NCBI RefSeq assembly: GCF_000176855.2
Contig: NC_015138.1
Span: forward strand, 2,480,001-2,544,000
Source of the DNA: Paracidovorax avenae ATCC 19860
GTDB lineage: Bacteria; Pseudomonadota; Gammaproteobacteria; Burkholderiales; Burkholderiaceae_C
DNA: 64,000 nucleotides
Direction of reading: 5' to 3'
A program made the translations under genes and the position numbers. Within the stretch, counting starts at the first letter, position 1; the number at the start of each line of letters is the position of its first letter. Below are positions 7,431 through 15,610 of the stretch, piece after piece. The notes under the pieces are model-generated. The model was given only the letters and a program-made list of their open reading frames with translations. It was not told the origin of the DNA and did not search any database.

Positions 7431-7535
7431 GCCGCGCAAGGGCCGCCCCGCCGCGCCGGCGCCGCCCCCCTTCCGGCCAGCGGAGCACCGCCAGAGAAGG
7501 GGGGAGCGGCGCAGCCGCCCGGGGGGATGTGTTCA
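7431..7535 (-). repeat. Dispersed intergenic hairpin repeat, copy A
   Basis: Lies between the fdxA stop (7540) and the start of the reductase gene. Read on the minus strand it has a C-run, the hairpin GCGGCTGCGCCGC, CCCCCCTTCTCT, a variable hairpin, GAAGGGGGG and then a GCCGC-rich tail ending in GGCGGCCCTTGC. Copies B (9350) and C (57571) share this order and the same placement just after a stop codon. Confidence 0.7.
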
Positions 7536-7539
7536 TCTT

Positions 7540-7863
7540 TCAGCGGACGAGTTCGGCGATCTTGCCGGGCTTGCCGTTCCACTCGTCGGCGTCGGGCAGC
7601 GAGGCCTTGCGCTTGGTGATGCTCTTCCACTGCGGAGCGAGCTCGGCATTGAGCTTGATGAAGGCTTGCTGGTCGGCGGGCAGGTCTTCCTCGGCGTAGA
7701 TCGCGTTGGCCGGGCACTCGGGAATGCACACGGCGCAGTCGATGCACTCGTCGGGATCGATCACGAGGAAGTTCGGGCCTTCGCGGAAGCAGTCCACGGG
7801 GCACACGTCCACGCAATCGGTGTACTTGCACTTGATGCAGTTTTCGGAGACGACGTGAGTCAT
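7540..7863 (-). CDS. fdxA: Seven-iron ferredoxin FdxA
   Basis: 107 aa. Cysteines at 9, 12, 17, 21, 25 and then 40, 43, 46, 50 give the [3Fe-4S]/[4Fe-4S] pattern of the Azotobacter-type 7Fe ferredoxins, with [10 protein letters not shown] and [12 protein letters not shown] as the two cluster loops. The C-terminal ~50 residues form the usual extension (QWKSITKRK...). The ATG at 7863 is used; upstream codons lack similarity. It is an electron carrier in the cytoplasm and is probably reduced by the FNR encoded just downstream. Confidence 0.95.
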   Translation of the reverse strand: MTHVVSENCIKCKYTDCVDVCPVDCFREGPNFLVIDPDECIDCAVCIPECPANAIYAEEDLPADQQAFIKLNAELAPQWKSITKRKASLPDADEWNGKPGKIAELVR

Positions 7864-7925
7864 GAGAGGCAGTCTTTGGGTCGGGGTAACCCGCAATTTT
7901 AGGGCGGTTCGGGTCCGGGGCGGTT

Positions 7926-9296
7926 TCAGTTAACCAGCACGGCTGCGGCGGTGCGGTGGCTCGCGGTGTCCACGAGGATCAGGGAACCCAGCACGCGGGC
8001 CTGGCCGAACGGCGCGGCGGGCAGGGCTTCCTGCAGCAGCAGGTCCACGTGGCCGATGGCGTTGGGCTCCAGCTGCGCCGCCTCTTCCTCGGCCAGCGTG
8101 TGGATGTTCAGGCGGTGCACCACGCGCTGCGCCTTGGCCTTGACCCAGCGGTGGCCGTGCAGTGCCCAATACACGCGGCCGGCCACCAGGGGCTCGTCGT
8201 CCATCCAGGCCACGGTGGCGCGGATCTCGCGGCGCGCCGGCCAGGCGGGCACCGGCGCCGGGGTGTCGAAATCGTCCGCGCCGGCCGTTGCCGCGGGGGT
8301 GGGCGCAGCCAGTATCCAGTCGCCGCGCGAGACGTCCACTTCGCGGTCGAGGATGATGCCCGCGCTGGTGCCGGCCTGCACGGTGTGCGGTTGGCGGGCG
8401 TGGTCGAGCACCTGTGCCACGCGGGCGAGCTGGCCGCTCGGGAACACCTGCACTTCCGTGCCGGGCGCGACCTGGCCCGCGGCGACGCGGCCCCAGAACA
8501 CGCGGCGGCCCTGCGTGGTGTCTGCCGAGGACGAGAATTTCTCCACCCACTGCACCGGGAAGGCCAGGGCCAGTCCGGTGTCGGCGGGCGTATGGGGCAG
8601 CTGCTCCAGGATCTGCAGCAGGCTCGGGCCTTCGTAGCCGCACCAGCCGGGCTGCGCATCGACCACGTTCCATCCCTTGAGCGCGGACACGGGCACGGTG
8701 GCGCGCACGGCGATGCCGGCCGTCCGGGCGAAGGTTTCCAGCGCGGCCCGGATGTGGCGCCATGCGAGGGCGGGGTCGTCCACTGCGTCGAGCTTGTTCA
8801 CGGCGAACACCAGCGAATGCACGCGCAGCAGGTGCACCAGCAGGGAGTGGCGGCGCGTCTGCGGCAGCAGCGCCAGCTGCGGGTCGCGCCAGTCGAGCTT
8901 GGTGGCATCGACCAGCACCACGGCCGCATCGGCGCTGGAGGCGGCCGTGACCATGTTGCGGGTGTACTGCTCGTGGCCCGGTGCATCGCCGATGATGAAC
9001 TTGCGCGTCTCGGTGGCGAAGTAGCGGTAGGCCACGTCGATGGTGATGCCCTGCTCGCGCTCGGCCGAGAGGCCGTCGGTGAGCAGCGCCAGATCGGTCT
9101 CGCCGCCGCGCGTCACGCCGGCCAGGTGGTCCTGCAGCACGGCGCGGCTGTCCACCAGCAGGCGCCCGATCAGCGTGCTCTTGCCGTCATCGACCGAGCC
9201 GCAGGTGATGAAGCGGAGTGCGGATTGGTGATCGTTCTGGCCTGCCGAAGTGGCCGTGGCTGCTTTGGCAGCCATCGAATCAGTCGTGTTTGTCAT
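7926..9296 (-). CDS. cysN: Sulfate adenylyltransferase subunit 1 (GTPase)
   Basis: 456 aa. CysN is the EF-Tu-like GTPase that drives CysD to make APS from ATP and sulfate. Visible are the P-loop GSVDDGKST (33-41), the switch [11 protein letters not shown] (~112), NKLD (~167) and the elongation-factor-like beta-barrel domains. No APS-kinase (CysC) domain is attached, since the protein ends after the barrel. It is the last gene of the minus-strand cys operon, separated from cysD by hairpin repeat B. Expected control is by CysB during sulfate limitation. Confidence 0.95.
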   Translation of the reverse strand: MTNTTDSMAAKAATATSAGQNDHQSALRFITCGSVDDGKSTLIGRLLVDSRAVLQDHLAGVTRGGETDLALLTDGLSAEREQGITIDVAYRYFATETRKFIIGDAPGHEQYTRNMVTAASSADAAVVLVDATKLDWRDPQLALLPQTRRHSLLVHLLRVHSLVFAVNKLDAVDDPALAWRHIRAALETFARTAGIAVRATVPVSALKGWNVVDAQPGWCGYEGPSLLQILEQLPHTPADTGLALAFPVQWVEKFSSSADTTQGRRVFWGRVAAGQVAPGTEVQVFPSGQLARVAQVLDHARQPHTVQAGTSAGIILDREVDVSRGDWILAAPTPAATAGADDFDTPAPVPAWPARREIRATVAWMDDEPLVAGRVYWALHGHRWVKAKAQRVVHRLNIHTLAEEEAAQLEPNAIGHVDLLLQEALPAAPFGQARVLGSLILVDTASHRTAAAVLVN

Positions 9297-9349
9297 CCAA
9301 CTCTTTCAGTCGCCCACGCGGGGCGTTAAAAATGGACGCGGCCCGGGCG

Positions 9350-9456
9350 AGAACCGCCGTGCAAGGGCCGCCCCGCCGCACTGGCGGTGTCCCCCTTCCC
9401 ACCGGGCGCAGCCCGGCGAGAGAAGGGGGAAGGCGCGCAGCGCCTCAGGGGGATGC
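9350..9456 (-). repeat. Dispersed intergenic hairpin repeat, copy B
   Basis: Fills the gap between the cysD stop (9459) and the cysN start (9296). It is the best-formed copy: on the minus strand CATCCCCCTGAGGCGC, a GCGC hairpin, CCCCCTTCTCTCGCC, a GGGCTGCGCCC hairpin, GGGAAGGGGGA and GGCGGCCCTTGC. The outer CCCCCTTC/GAAGGGGG arms can pair around the inner hairpin. Confidence 0.75.
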
Positions 9457-9458
9457 CT

Positions 9459-10391
9459 TCAAAAGTATCCGTCCTTCTTGCGCTTTTCCATGGAGGCGTC
9501 GGACGTCTTGTCGTCCATGCGGGTGGCGCCTCGCTCGCTCACGTCGGCCGCCAGCGTCTCGATCACGATGTCCGCCGCCGTCGCGGCGCCGCTGGCCACG
9601 GGGCAGGTGCAGGTGATGTCGCCCACGGTGCGGAAGCGCACTTCGCGCGTCACCACTTCCTCGCCCTCGCGCGGCGGCGTGAGCTCGGTCACCGGCACGA
9701 GCAGGCCCTTGCGCTCGACCACGGCGCGCTGGTGCGCGTAGTAGAGCGAAGGCAGGGCGATCTGCTCGCGGTCGATGTACTGCCATACGTCCAGTTCGGT
9801 CCAGTTGCTGATGGGGAACACGCGGAAGTGCTCGCCCGGGGCCAGGCGCGTGTTGAACAGCGTCCACAGCTCGGGCCGCTGGGCCTTGGGCTGCCACTGG
9901 CCGAAGCTGTCGCGGTGCGAGAAGATGCGCTCCTTGGCGCGGGCCTTTTCCTCGTCGCGCCGGGCGCCGCCGATCAGCGCGTCGAAGCGGAATTCCTCGA
10001 TCGCTTCCAGCAGCGTCACCGACTGGTGCACGTTGCGGCTTTCTCCGGGGTGGGCCAGACGCACGGTGCCGCGCGCCATCGAATCCTCCACGCTGCGCAC
10101 GATCAGCTCGGCGCCCAGTTCCTTCGCGCGGAAGTCGCGGAAATCCGTGACCTCGGGGAAGTTGTGGCCGGTGTCGATCATCAGCAGCGGATACGGGATG
10201 CGACCCGCACCGAAAGCCTTCTCGGCGCACTTGAGCATCACCAGCGAATCCTTGCCGCCCGAAAACAGCAGGGCGGGGCGCTCGAAGGCGGCGGCCACTT
10301 CGCGCAGGATGAAGATGGTCTCTTCCTCCAGCGCGTCGAGGTGGCGGTTGCTGAGCTGGCTGAGCACGTGGGGTTCGGTGCGGGCGTTCAT
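9459..10391 (-). CDS. cysD: Sulfate adenylyltransferase subunit 2
   Basis: 310 aa, normal for CysD. The ATP-pyrophosphatase loop SGGKDS is at 44-49, with DTGHNFPEV and the family's C-terminal end EKRKKDGYF. These mark it as CysD and not the related PAPS reductase CysH, which lacks that tail. It forms APS together with CysN. It follows the DUF934 gene by 41 bases in the same operon; in related bacteria cysH often sits in this gap, but here it does not. Confidence 0.95.
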   Translation of the reverse strand: MNARTEPHVLSQLSNRHLDALEEETIFILREVAAAFERPALLFSGGKDSLVMLKCAEKAFGAGRIPYPLLMIDTGHNFPEVTDFRDFRAKELGAELIVRSVEDSMARGTVRLAHPGESRNVHQSVTLLEAIEEFRFDALIGGARRDEEKARAKERIFSHRDSFGQWQPKAQRPELWTLFNTRLAPGEHFRVFPISNWTELDVWQYIDREQIALPSLYYAHQRAVVERKGLLVPVTELTPPREGEEVVTREVRFRTVGDITCTCPVASGAATAADIVIETLAADVSERGATRMDDKTSDASMEKRKKDGYF

Positions 10392-10432
10392 GCAGTCGTT
10401 CTCTCGTTCTTTTCTCGTGTGCGGCGGGCGCC

Positions 10433-10813
10433 TCAGGCAGCGTCCCGGAAATGCGGCAGGGGATGCGCTGCGTCGCCCTGGTAGAAGGCGTGGAAGCGGT
10501 CGAACTGGCGCTGCGCATCGGTCAGGTCCACGCCTTCGCGCAGCACGGCCACGTCGAAGCCGCAGCGCGCCATCTGCACGAGCTGGTCGATCAGCACGTC
10601 GCCGGTGGCCCGTATCTCGCCGCGGAAGCCGCGCCGCTGGCGCAGCAGGCGGGCCTGGCTGAAGGCGCGGCCATCGGTGAACTTGGGGAAATGCAGGTCG
10701 ATGCGTTCGATGCCCGCCAGGTCCTGCACGAGCGGATCGGCGTCGTTGGGCATGGCCAGCACGTGGTGCCCCGGCGCGGTGGCGGCGGGATCGTGGGCGG
10801 CGATGATTTTCAT
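10433..10813 (-). CDS. DUF934 protein of the sulfate-assimilation operon
   Basis: 126 aa, starting at ATG 10813 (MKIIAAHDP). It carries the DUF934 hallmark IDLHFPKFTDGRAFSQARLLRQ and GFDVAVL, then an Arg/Phe-rich tail. The family is nearly always encoded beside sulfite/nitrite reductase genes in beta- and alpha-proteobacteria; its biochemical role is unsettled, with a link to electron supply or reductase assembly suspected. It lies 32 bases after cysI, so the two are likely translated from one message. Confidence 0.9.
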   Translation of the reverse strand: MKIIAAHDPAATAPGHHVLAMPNDADPLVQDLAGIERIDLHFPKFTDGRAFSQARLLRQRRGFRGEIRATGDVLIDQLVQMARCGFDVAVLREGVDLTDAQRQFDRFHAFYQGDAAHPLPHFRDAA

Positions 10814-10845
10814 GGTATCTCTCGTGGGAATGCGGTGCTCGGGGC

Positions 10846-12696
10846 TCAGGCGGCCACGCTCTCGGCGGGATGGCGGGCAGCGTTGGCGGCGGCCTTGAAG
10901 GGCTCGATGCCGACGCGGCGCACGGTGTCGATGAAGTGCTCGTGCTTCTGGCCGCGGGCGCTGCCGGCGGCTTCGGGCGACAGCGGCTGGCGCTGGTCGC
11001 GGTAGGTGGCCAGCAGCGCCTCGATCACGCCGGGCACTTCGGCCGCGCTGAAGGACGGCCCGATGATCTTGCCGGGCACGGCCGGGCCCGACAGGTCGGT
11101 GCCGTCGGCGCCGCCGAGCGTGATCTGGTACCACTCCTTGCCGTCCTTGTCCACGCCCAGGATGCCGATGTGGCCGCTGTGGTGGTGGCCGCAGGAATTG
11201 ATGCAGCCGCTGATGTGCAGGTCGATCTCGCCCAGGTCCCAGAGCTCGTCCAGGTCCTGGTAGCGCTCGGTGATGGCTTCGGCGATGGGCAGCGAGCGCG
11301 CGTTGGCGAGCGAGCAGAAGTCGCCGCCGGGGCAGGCGATCATGTCGGTCAGCAGCCCGATGTTGGGCTGGGCCAGGCCCAGCGCGCGCGCTTCCTCGTA
11401 GAGTGCGGGCAGCTGGTCGGCGCGCACCCAGGGCAGCAGCAGGTTCTGCTCGTGCGTCACGCGGGCCTCGCCGCAGGAGTAGCGGTCGGCCAGGTCGGCG
11501 GCCGCGTCCATCTGGTCGGCCGTGGCGTCGCCCGGCGCATAGCCGATGCGCTTGAACGACAGCACCACGGCGCGCAGCAGCGGGTGGCGGTGCGGCAGCA
11601 CGTTGCGCGTGAGCCAGCGGCCGAAACCCTTGTCGCCTTCGGCGGCTGCGCGCAGCAGCGACAGCGTCTGGCTTTCGGCGTCCGCGCCGCCCAGGTCGGG
11701 CACGGGGTCGTGGAAGCAGGCGGCCACGCGGTCGTATTCGGCCTGCGTGATGGTGTGGGGGCCGCCCTCCACCTCGACGATCTGGCGGAATTCCTCTTCC
11801 ACCTGGTCCACGTAGGTCTGGCCCTCGGACTTCACGAGGATCTTGATGCGCGCCTTCCAGAGGTTGTCGCGGCGGCCGTAGCGGTTGTAGACGCGGATCA
11901 CGGCTTCGAGGTAGTTCATGAGCTGGTTCCAGGGCAGGAACTCGCGCACCACCGGGCTGATGACCGGCGTGCGGCCCATGCCGCCGCCCACGCGCACCTG
12001 GAAGCCCAGCTCGCCGGCCTCGTTCTTCACGAGCTGCAGGCCCACGTCGTACCAGCCGAGCGCGGCGCGGTCTTCGCGGGCGCCGTTGAGCGACACCTTG
12101 AACTTGCGCGGCAGGAAGGCGAACTCGGGGTGCAGCGTGCTCCACTGGCGCAGGATCTCGGCGAAGGGGCGCGGATCGGCGATCTCGTCGGCGGCGATGC
12201 CGGCCAGCGCGTCGCTGGTGATGTTGCGGATGCAGTTGCCGCTGGTCTGGATGCCGTGCATGTGCACGGAGGCCAGCAGGTCCATGACGTCGGCGCTCTT
12301 GTCCAGCGGGATCCAGTTGTACTGCACGTTCGTGCGCGTGGTGAAGTGGCCGTAGCCGTACTTCAGGCGCGTGCCGATGCGGCGGCCATCGGCGAGCGGG
12401 ATGTCGCCGAGCTTTTCCTGCGTGGCCTGGGCCTCGGCCAGCAGCGCCGGCTCTGGGATGTCGTATTCGCGGGCGATGCGGGCCAGCACGCGCAGCTGGC
12501 CGCTGGAGAGTTCGCCGTAGGGCACGGCCACGCGCAGCATGGGAGCGTAGCGCTGCACGTACCAGCCGTTCTGCAGGCGCAGCGGCTTGAACTCGTCGCC
12601 GGAGAGCTTGCCGGCCTGGAAGCGGTCCAGCTGATCGCGGTACTGGTCCGCACGCAGGCGGATGAACTGTTGGTCGAATTCTGTGTATTGGTACAT
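10846..12696 (-). CDS. cysI: Sulfite reductase hemoprotein (NirA/CysI family)
   Basis: 616 aa. The siroheme-[4Fe-4S] ligands are seen as ACPGGDFC (near 455) and GCINSCGHHHSGHIG (near 500), with the substrate-binding repeat domains before each. It reduces sulfite to sulfide with six electrons. There is no flavoprotein CysJ in the window, so electrons probably come from ferredoxin; a ferredoxin and its reductase are encoded only 3 kb away. The start ATG is at 12696, 28 bases after the TSUP permease stop. Nitrite reductase activity is the main alternative, but the cysD/cysN context favours sulfite. Confidence 0.92.
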   Translation of the reverse strand: MYQYTEFDQQFIRLRADQYRDQLDRFQAGKLSGDEFKPLRLQNGWYVQRYAPMLRVAVPYGELSSGQLRVLARIAREYDIPEPALLAEAQATQEKLGDIPLADGRRIGTRLKYGYGHFTTRTNVQYNWIPLDKSADVMDLLASVHMHGIQTSGNCIRNITSDALAGIAADEIADPRPFAEILRQWSTLHPEFAFLPRKFKVSLNGAREDRAALGWYDVGLQLVKNEAGELGFQVRVGGGMGRTPVISPVVREFLPWNQLMNYLEAVIRVYNRYGRRDNLWKARIKILVKSEGQTYVDQVEEEFRQIVEVEGGPHTITQAEYDRVAACFHDPVPDLGGADAESQTLSLLRAAAEGDKGFGRWLTRNVLPHRHPLLRAVVLSFKRIGYAPGDATADQMDAAADLADRYSCGEARVTHEQNLLLPWVRADQLPALYEEARALGLAQPNIGLLTDMIACPGGDFCSLANARSLPIAEAITERYQDLDELWDLGEIDLHISGCINSCGHHHSGHIGILGVDKDGKEWYQITLGGADGTDLSGPAVPGKIIGPSFSAAEVPGVIEALLATYRDQRQPLSPEAAGSARGQKHEHFIDTVRRVGIEPFKAAANAARHPAESVAA

Positions 12697-12724
12697 GGTG
12701 GGGTGGTGCGCCTCGCAGGCGCGC

Positions 12725-13528
12725 TCAGATCAGAACCAGTTTGGCGCCCGCCCAGGCGAGCAGCACGGAAAGGGCCGAGCGGATGAACCGCTCCGGCGCG
12801 CGGGAGACGAGCCGCGAGCCCAGCCAGATGCCCGGCAGCGAGCCGGCCAGCAATTGTGCGAGAAGCGGCCAGTCCACGGAGCCGAGGCTGGCATGGCCCA
12901 GCCCCGCCACCAGCGTCAGCGGCACGGCATAGGCGATGTCCGCGGCGATCACGCGCGGCAGCGGCAGCAGGGGGAACACCATCAGCAGCACGGTGACCCC
13001 GATCGCGCCGGCGCCCACGGACGTGAAGGTGACCAGCGTGCCGATCAGCGCGCCCAGCAGCACGGGCAGGCTCCAGTGGCGGGGGCGGTCGGCCTGGGCG
13101 CCTTCGCTCTGGCGGGCGGCGCGTTCGGCGGCCTGGCGCGCCGGGGAGAAGACGAAGGCCTTGTACAGCGTGGCCGCGGCCGTGAGCAGCAGGGCGCCGC
13201 CCAGGGTGGTGGTCATCAGGTGCTGCGCGGTGGCGCTGGCCGGGCCGATGGTGCGCAGCGCCCAGAGGGCCAGGAGGGCCGAGGGGATGCTGCCCGCGCA
13301 CAGCAGGGCCACCACGCGCCAGGGCACGAGGCGCTGGCGGGCCAGGCTCACCGTCCCGCCCATCTTGGTGAAGGCGGCGAACAGCAGGTCCGTGCCGATG
13401 GCCAGGTGGGGCTTGACGCCGAAGAAGAAGATCAGCACGGGCGTCATCAGGGAGCCGCCGCCGACCCCGGTGAGGCCGACGATCAGGCCCACCGCGAATC
13501 CCGCGAAAACGAACGCAAGGTCATGCAT
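12725..13528 (-). CDS. TauE/SafE (TSUP) family permease
   Basis: 267 aa with about eight hydrophobic segments. The N-terminal FAVGLIVGLTGVGGGSLMTPVL signature is interrupted here only by its own length, and a second half repeat begins near 150 (LIGTLVTFTSVGAGAIGV). TSUP proteins move sulfite, sulfonates or sulfate across the inner membrane. Being first in the operon with cysI, DUF934, cysD and cysN, it is most likely a sulfate/sulfite-related transporter. ATG at 13528 starts MHDLAF. Confidence 0.85.
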   Translation of the reverse strand: MHDLAFVFAGFAVGLIVGLTGVGGGSLMTPVLIFFFGVKPHLAIGTDLLFAAFTKMGGTVSLARQRLVPWRVVALLCAGSIPSALLALWALRTIGPASATAQHLMTTTLGGALLLTAAATLYKAFVFSPARQAAERAARQSEGAQADRPRHWSLPVLLGALIGTLVTFTSVGAGAIGVTVLLMVFPLLPLPRVIAADIAYAVPLTLVAGLGHASLGSVDWPLLAQLLAGSLPGIWLGSRLVSRAPERFIRSALSVLLAWAGAKLVLI

Positions 13529-13549
13529 GGGCGTGACTGTAGGGGTTCG

Positions 13550-13610
13550 CCTTATGGTTTCAAACTATTGTTTGCTCCTGCAGGTATATCGATATATGTA
13601 TATTGCTGCC
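13550..13610. promoter_or_regulatory. AT-rich divergent control region with 12-bp palindrome
   Basis: The 210-base gap between the cys operon (minus) and the MFS gene (plus) has an unusually AT-rich stretch containing the perfect palindrome TATATCGATATA (13585-13596), then ATGTATAT. It probably holds the cys-operon promoter and regulator site. Which protein binds is unknown; CysB is the obvious candidate. Confidence 0.45.
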
Positions 13611-13738
13611 GGGCGTGCGGCTCCTGCCTCCTGGCGCAGGCCGCCATTCCACGATCCTGGCCGGCGCTACGGGCGTGCTTGGCGTATCGTTGGCGCCGGG
13701 CGTTCGCCGCCCTTGCCGCCTGCCGCAGCGCCTCGCCC

Positions 13739-14983
13739 ATGAATGACACCACGCCCCCCGCTTTGCCTCCTGCCGCCAGTGCCGGCACCGATTCCTTTTC
13801 CTGGCGCCGGATCGCGCTGCCGGCCTTCGGGCCGTCGCTGCTGTTCGGGGTGGGCGAGGGGGCCATCCTGCCGATCGTGCCCCTGCTGGCCCGGGAACTG
13901 GGCGCATCGGTCTCGATGGCGGCGTTCGTGGTCACGCTGATCGGGCTGGGCTCGCTGCTGAACAATATCCCCGCGTCGTACATCACGATACGCTGGGGCG
14001 AGCGCTGGGCGATCGTCGCCGCAGGCCTGTGGAGCGCGATCGGCATGGCGCTGGCCGTGCTGCTGCCGGGTGTCGTGCCGCTGGCGATCGGCTGCTGCAT
14101 GGTGGGCATGTCGCAGGCCATCTACAACCTGGCCCGCCAGAGCTACCTGACCGAGGCCGTGCCGGCCGCCTACCGCGCCCGGGCCCTGTCCACCCTGGGC
14201 GGGGTGATGCGCATCGGCATGTTCATCGGGCCGTTTCTTTCCGCGGCGGCGGTGCATGCCTTCGGGCTGAAGGCCGCCTTCGCCGTCGGTATCGCGGGCG
14301 TGCTCGCGGCGGCGGCCGTCGGGGCCCGCCTGCCGGACCTCGTGGCCCCGCCCCATCCCGCGGGCGCGCCGGCCCCGGCACCCGTGGGCCTGGGTTCCAT
14401 CCTGGCGGACCACCGCCGGGTGTTCCTGACCCTGGGGCTCGGGGTGGCGCTGGTGAGTGCGGTGCGCGCCTCGCGCCAGGCGGTGATCCCGCTGTGGGCG
14501 GACCACCTGCTGCTGGCACCGGCAGTCACTTCGGTGATCTACGGCATCGCCGGGGGCATCGAGATGCTGCTGTTCTACCCGGCCGGGCGGGTCATGGACC
14601 TCAAGGGCCGCCGCTGGGTGGCCGTGCCGTCGATGGCGATCATCGGGCTCGCATTGCTGGCGATGCCCTTCACCGGCGGTTTCGCGACGCTGCTGATCGC
14701 CGCGACGGCGATCGGTTTCGGCAACGGCATCGGCTCGGGCCTGATCATGACGCTGGGGGCGGACTTCGCGCCGCGCCATGGCCGCCAGTACTTCCTGGCC
14801 GTGTGGCGCTTCCTGTCGGACCTGGGCGGCTCCTGCGGGCCGGCGCTGCTGTCGGCGCTGGTGGCCACCGCCTCGTTGGCGGGCGGCATCGCGGTCACCG
14901 GGTTGCTGTCGCTCGCGGCGGCGGCGATGCTCGGCGTGTGGATTCCGGCGCGCAAGGCGAAGGCCGGTCCGCACACTCCTTGA
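13739..14983 (+). CDS. MFS transporter
   Basis: 414 aa with twelve hydrophobic segments in two halves of six and a short loop near residues 200-220 rich in Pro and Ala. The segment YNLARQSYLTEAVPAAYRARALSTLGG in loop 4-5 resembles drug/H+ antiporters. The ATG at 13739 follows a basic leader that is probably untranslated; a much longer upstream reading frame only overlaps the cys genes antisense. The substrate cannot be read from the sequence. It stands alone, divergent from the cys operon, so export of a sulfur compound is possible but unproven. Confidence 0.85.
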   Translation: MNDTTPPALPPAASAGTDSFSWRRIALPAFGPSLLFGVGEGAILPIVPLLARELGASVSMAAFVVTLIGLGSLLNNIPASYITIRWGERWAIVAAGLWSAIGMALAVLLPGVVPLAIGCCMVGMSQAIYNLARQSYLTEAVPAAYRARALSTLGGVMRIGMFIGPFLSAAAVHAFGLKAAFAVGIAGVLAAAAVGARLPDLVAPPHPAGAPAPAPVGLGSILADHRRVFLTLGLGVALVSAVRASRQAVIPLWADHLLLAPAVTSVIYGIAGGIEMLLFYPAGRVMDLKGRRWVAVPSMAIIGLALLAMPFTGGFATLLIAATAIGFGNGIGSGLIMTLGADFAPRHGRQYFLAVWRFLSDLGGSCGPALLSALVATASLAGGIAVTGLLSLAAAAMLGVWIPARKAKAGPHTP

Positions 14984-15020
14984 GCCGCCGGAAGGTACCG
15001 CCGGCCTGGCGCCGGCCGGG

Positions 15021-15533
15021 TCAGCGGCCGGCCGGAATCCGGTAGACCACGGTGTCGTACTTCGTTCCCGGCCGGTGGGCAACGGGGACACCGCCGAGCG
15101 ATTCGGCGATGCGGCGGCTGGGCGTATTGGCCTGCGCGACAGGGTAGGTGAAAGCGGCGGGGGCGAAGTGCTTCGCACCCCAGGCGAAGACCGCTGCCAC
15201 GGCCTCGCGGCCGTAGGCATGGCCGTGCTCGCTCTCCCGCACCCAGATGCCCAGTTCAGGTTCCGGCTCGAAGGTACGGTGCAGGCCGCACAGCCCGATG
15301 AAGGCCTGCGTGGAGCGGCTCCGTATCGCGAAAACGAAATCCCGTCCTGCCGCGATGTCATCCAGCCATCTGCGCCAGATGGTTTCGAACGCCGACGCCG
15401 AAGGGGGCGGGTCGAACGACATGTAGCGCGTCAGCGTCGGGGTGATGCACGCGAACGCCTCATCGGCATCCGCGGGCGAGAACGGCTTCAGCAGCAGCCG
15501 TGGCGAGGGGATTTCACACTGGCTCCATTGCAC
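15021..15533 (-). CDS. GNAT-family N-acetyltransferase (RimJ/RimL-like)
   Basis: 170 aa from a GTG at 15533; GGAG lies 11 bases upstream. The pattern is that of the RimL group: an N-terminal LLLKPFSPADADEAF, central strand GLCGLHRTFEPEPELGIWV, the acetyl-CoA loop around HGHAYGREAVAAV and the C-terminal NTPSRRIAESLGG. It transfers an acetyl group to an amine, often a protein N-terminus or an antibiotic. The gene is convergent with the MFS gene and downstream of mnmC with a 77-base gap. The start codon is the uncertain point, since no ATG exists in a suitable place. Confidence 0.75.
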   Translation of the reverse strand: MQWSQCEIPSPRLLLKPFSPADADEAFACITPTLTRYMSFDPPPSASAFETIWRRWLDDIAAGRDFVFAIRSRSTQAFIGLCGLHRTFEPEPELGIWVRESEHGHAYGREAVAAVFAWGAKHFAPAAFTYPVAQANTPSRRIAESLGGVPVAHRPGTKYDTVVYRIPAGR

Positions 15534-15610
15534 TTTCGCAAGTCTCCGGGGAGATAGGGACGGATACGCTGAACATTGTGCATACAGGGCCCTGACGGGC
15601 TTGCGGGCGT

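Noticed and set aside
9459-10391. Reading the cysD gene as cysH
   Set aside because: SGGKDS alone fits both, but the EKRKKDGYF tail and length are specific for CysD.
12662-13738. Long N-terminal extension of the MFS gene
   Set aside because: It would overlap the TSUP and cysI genes antisense and is low complexity; MFS similarity begins after ATG 13739.
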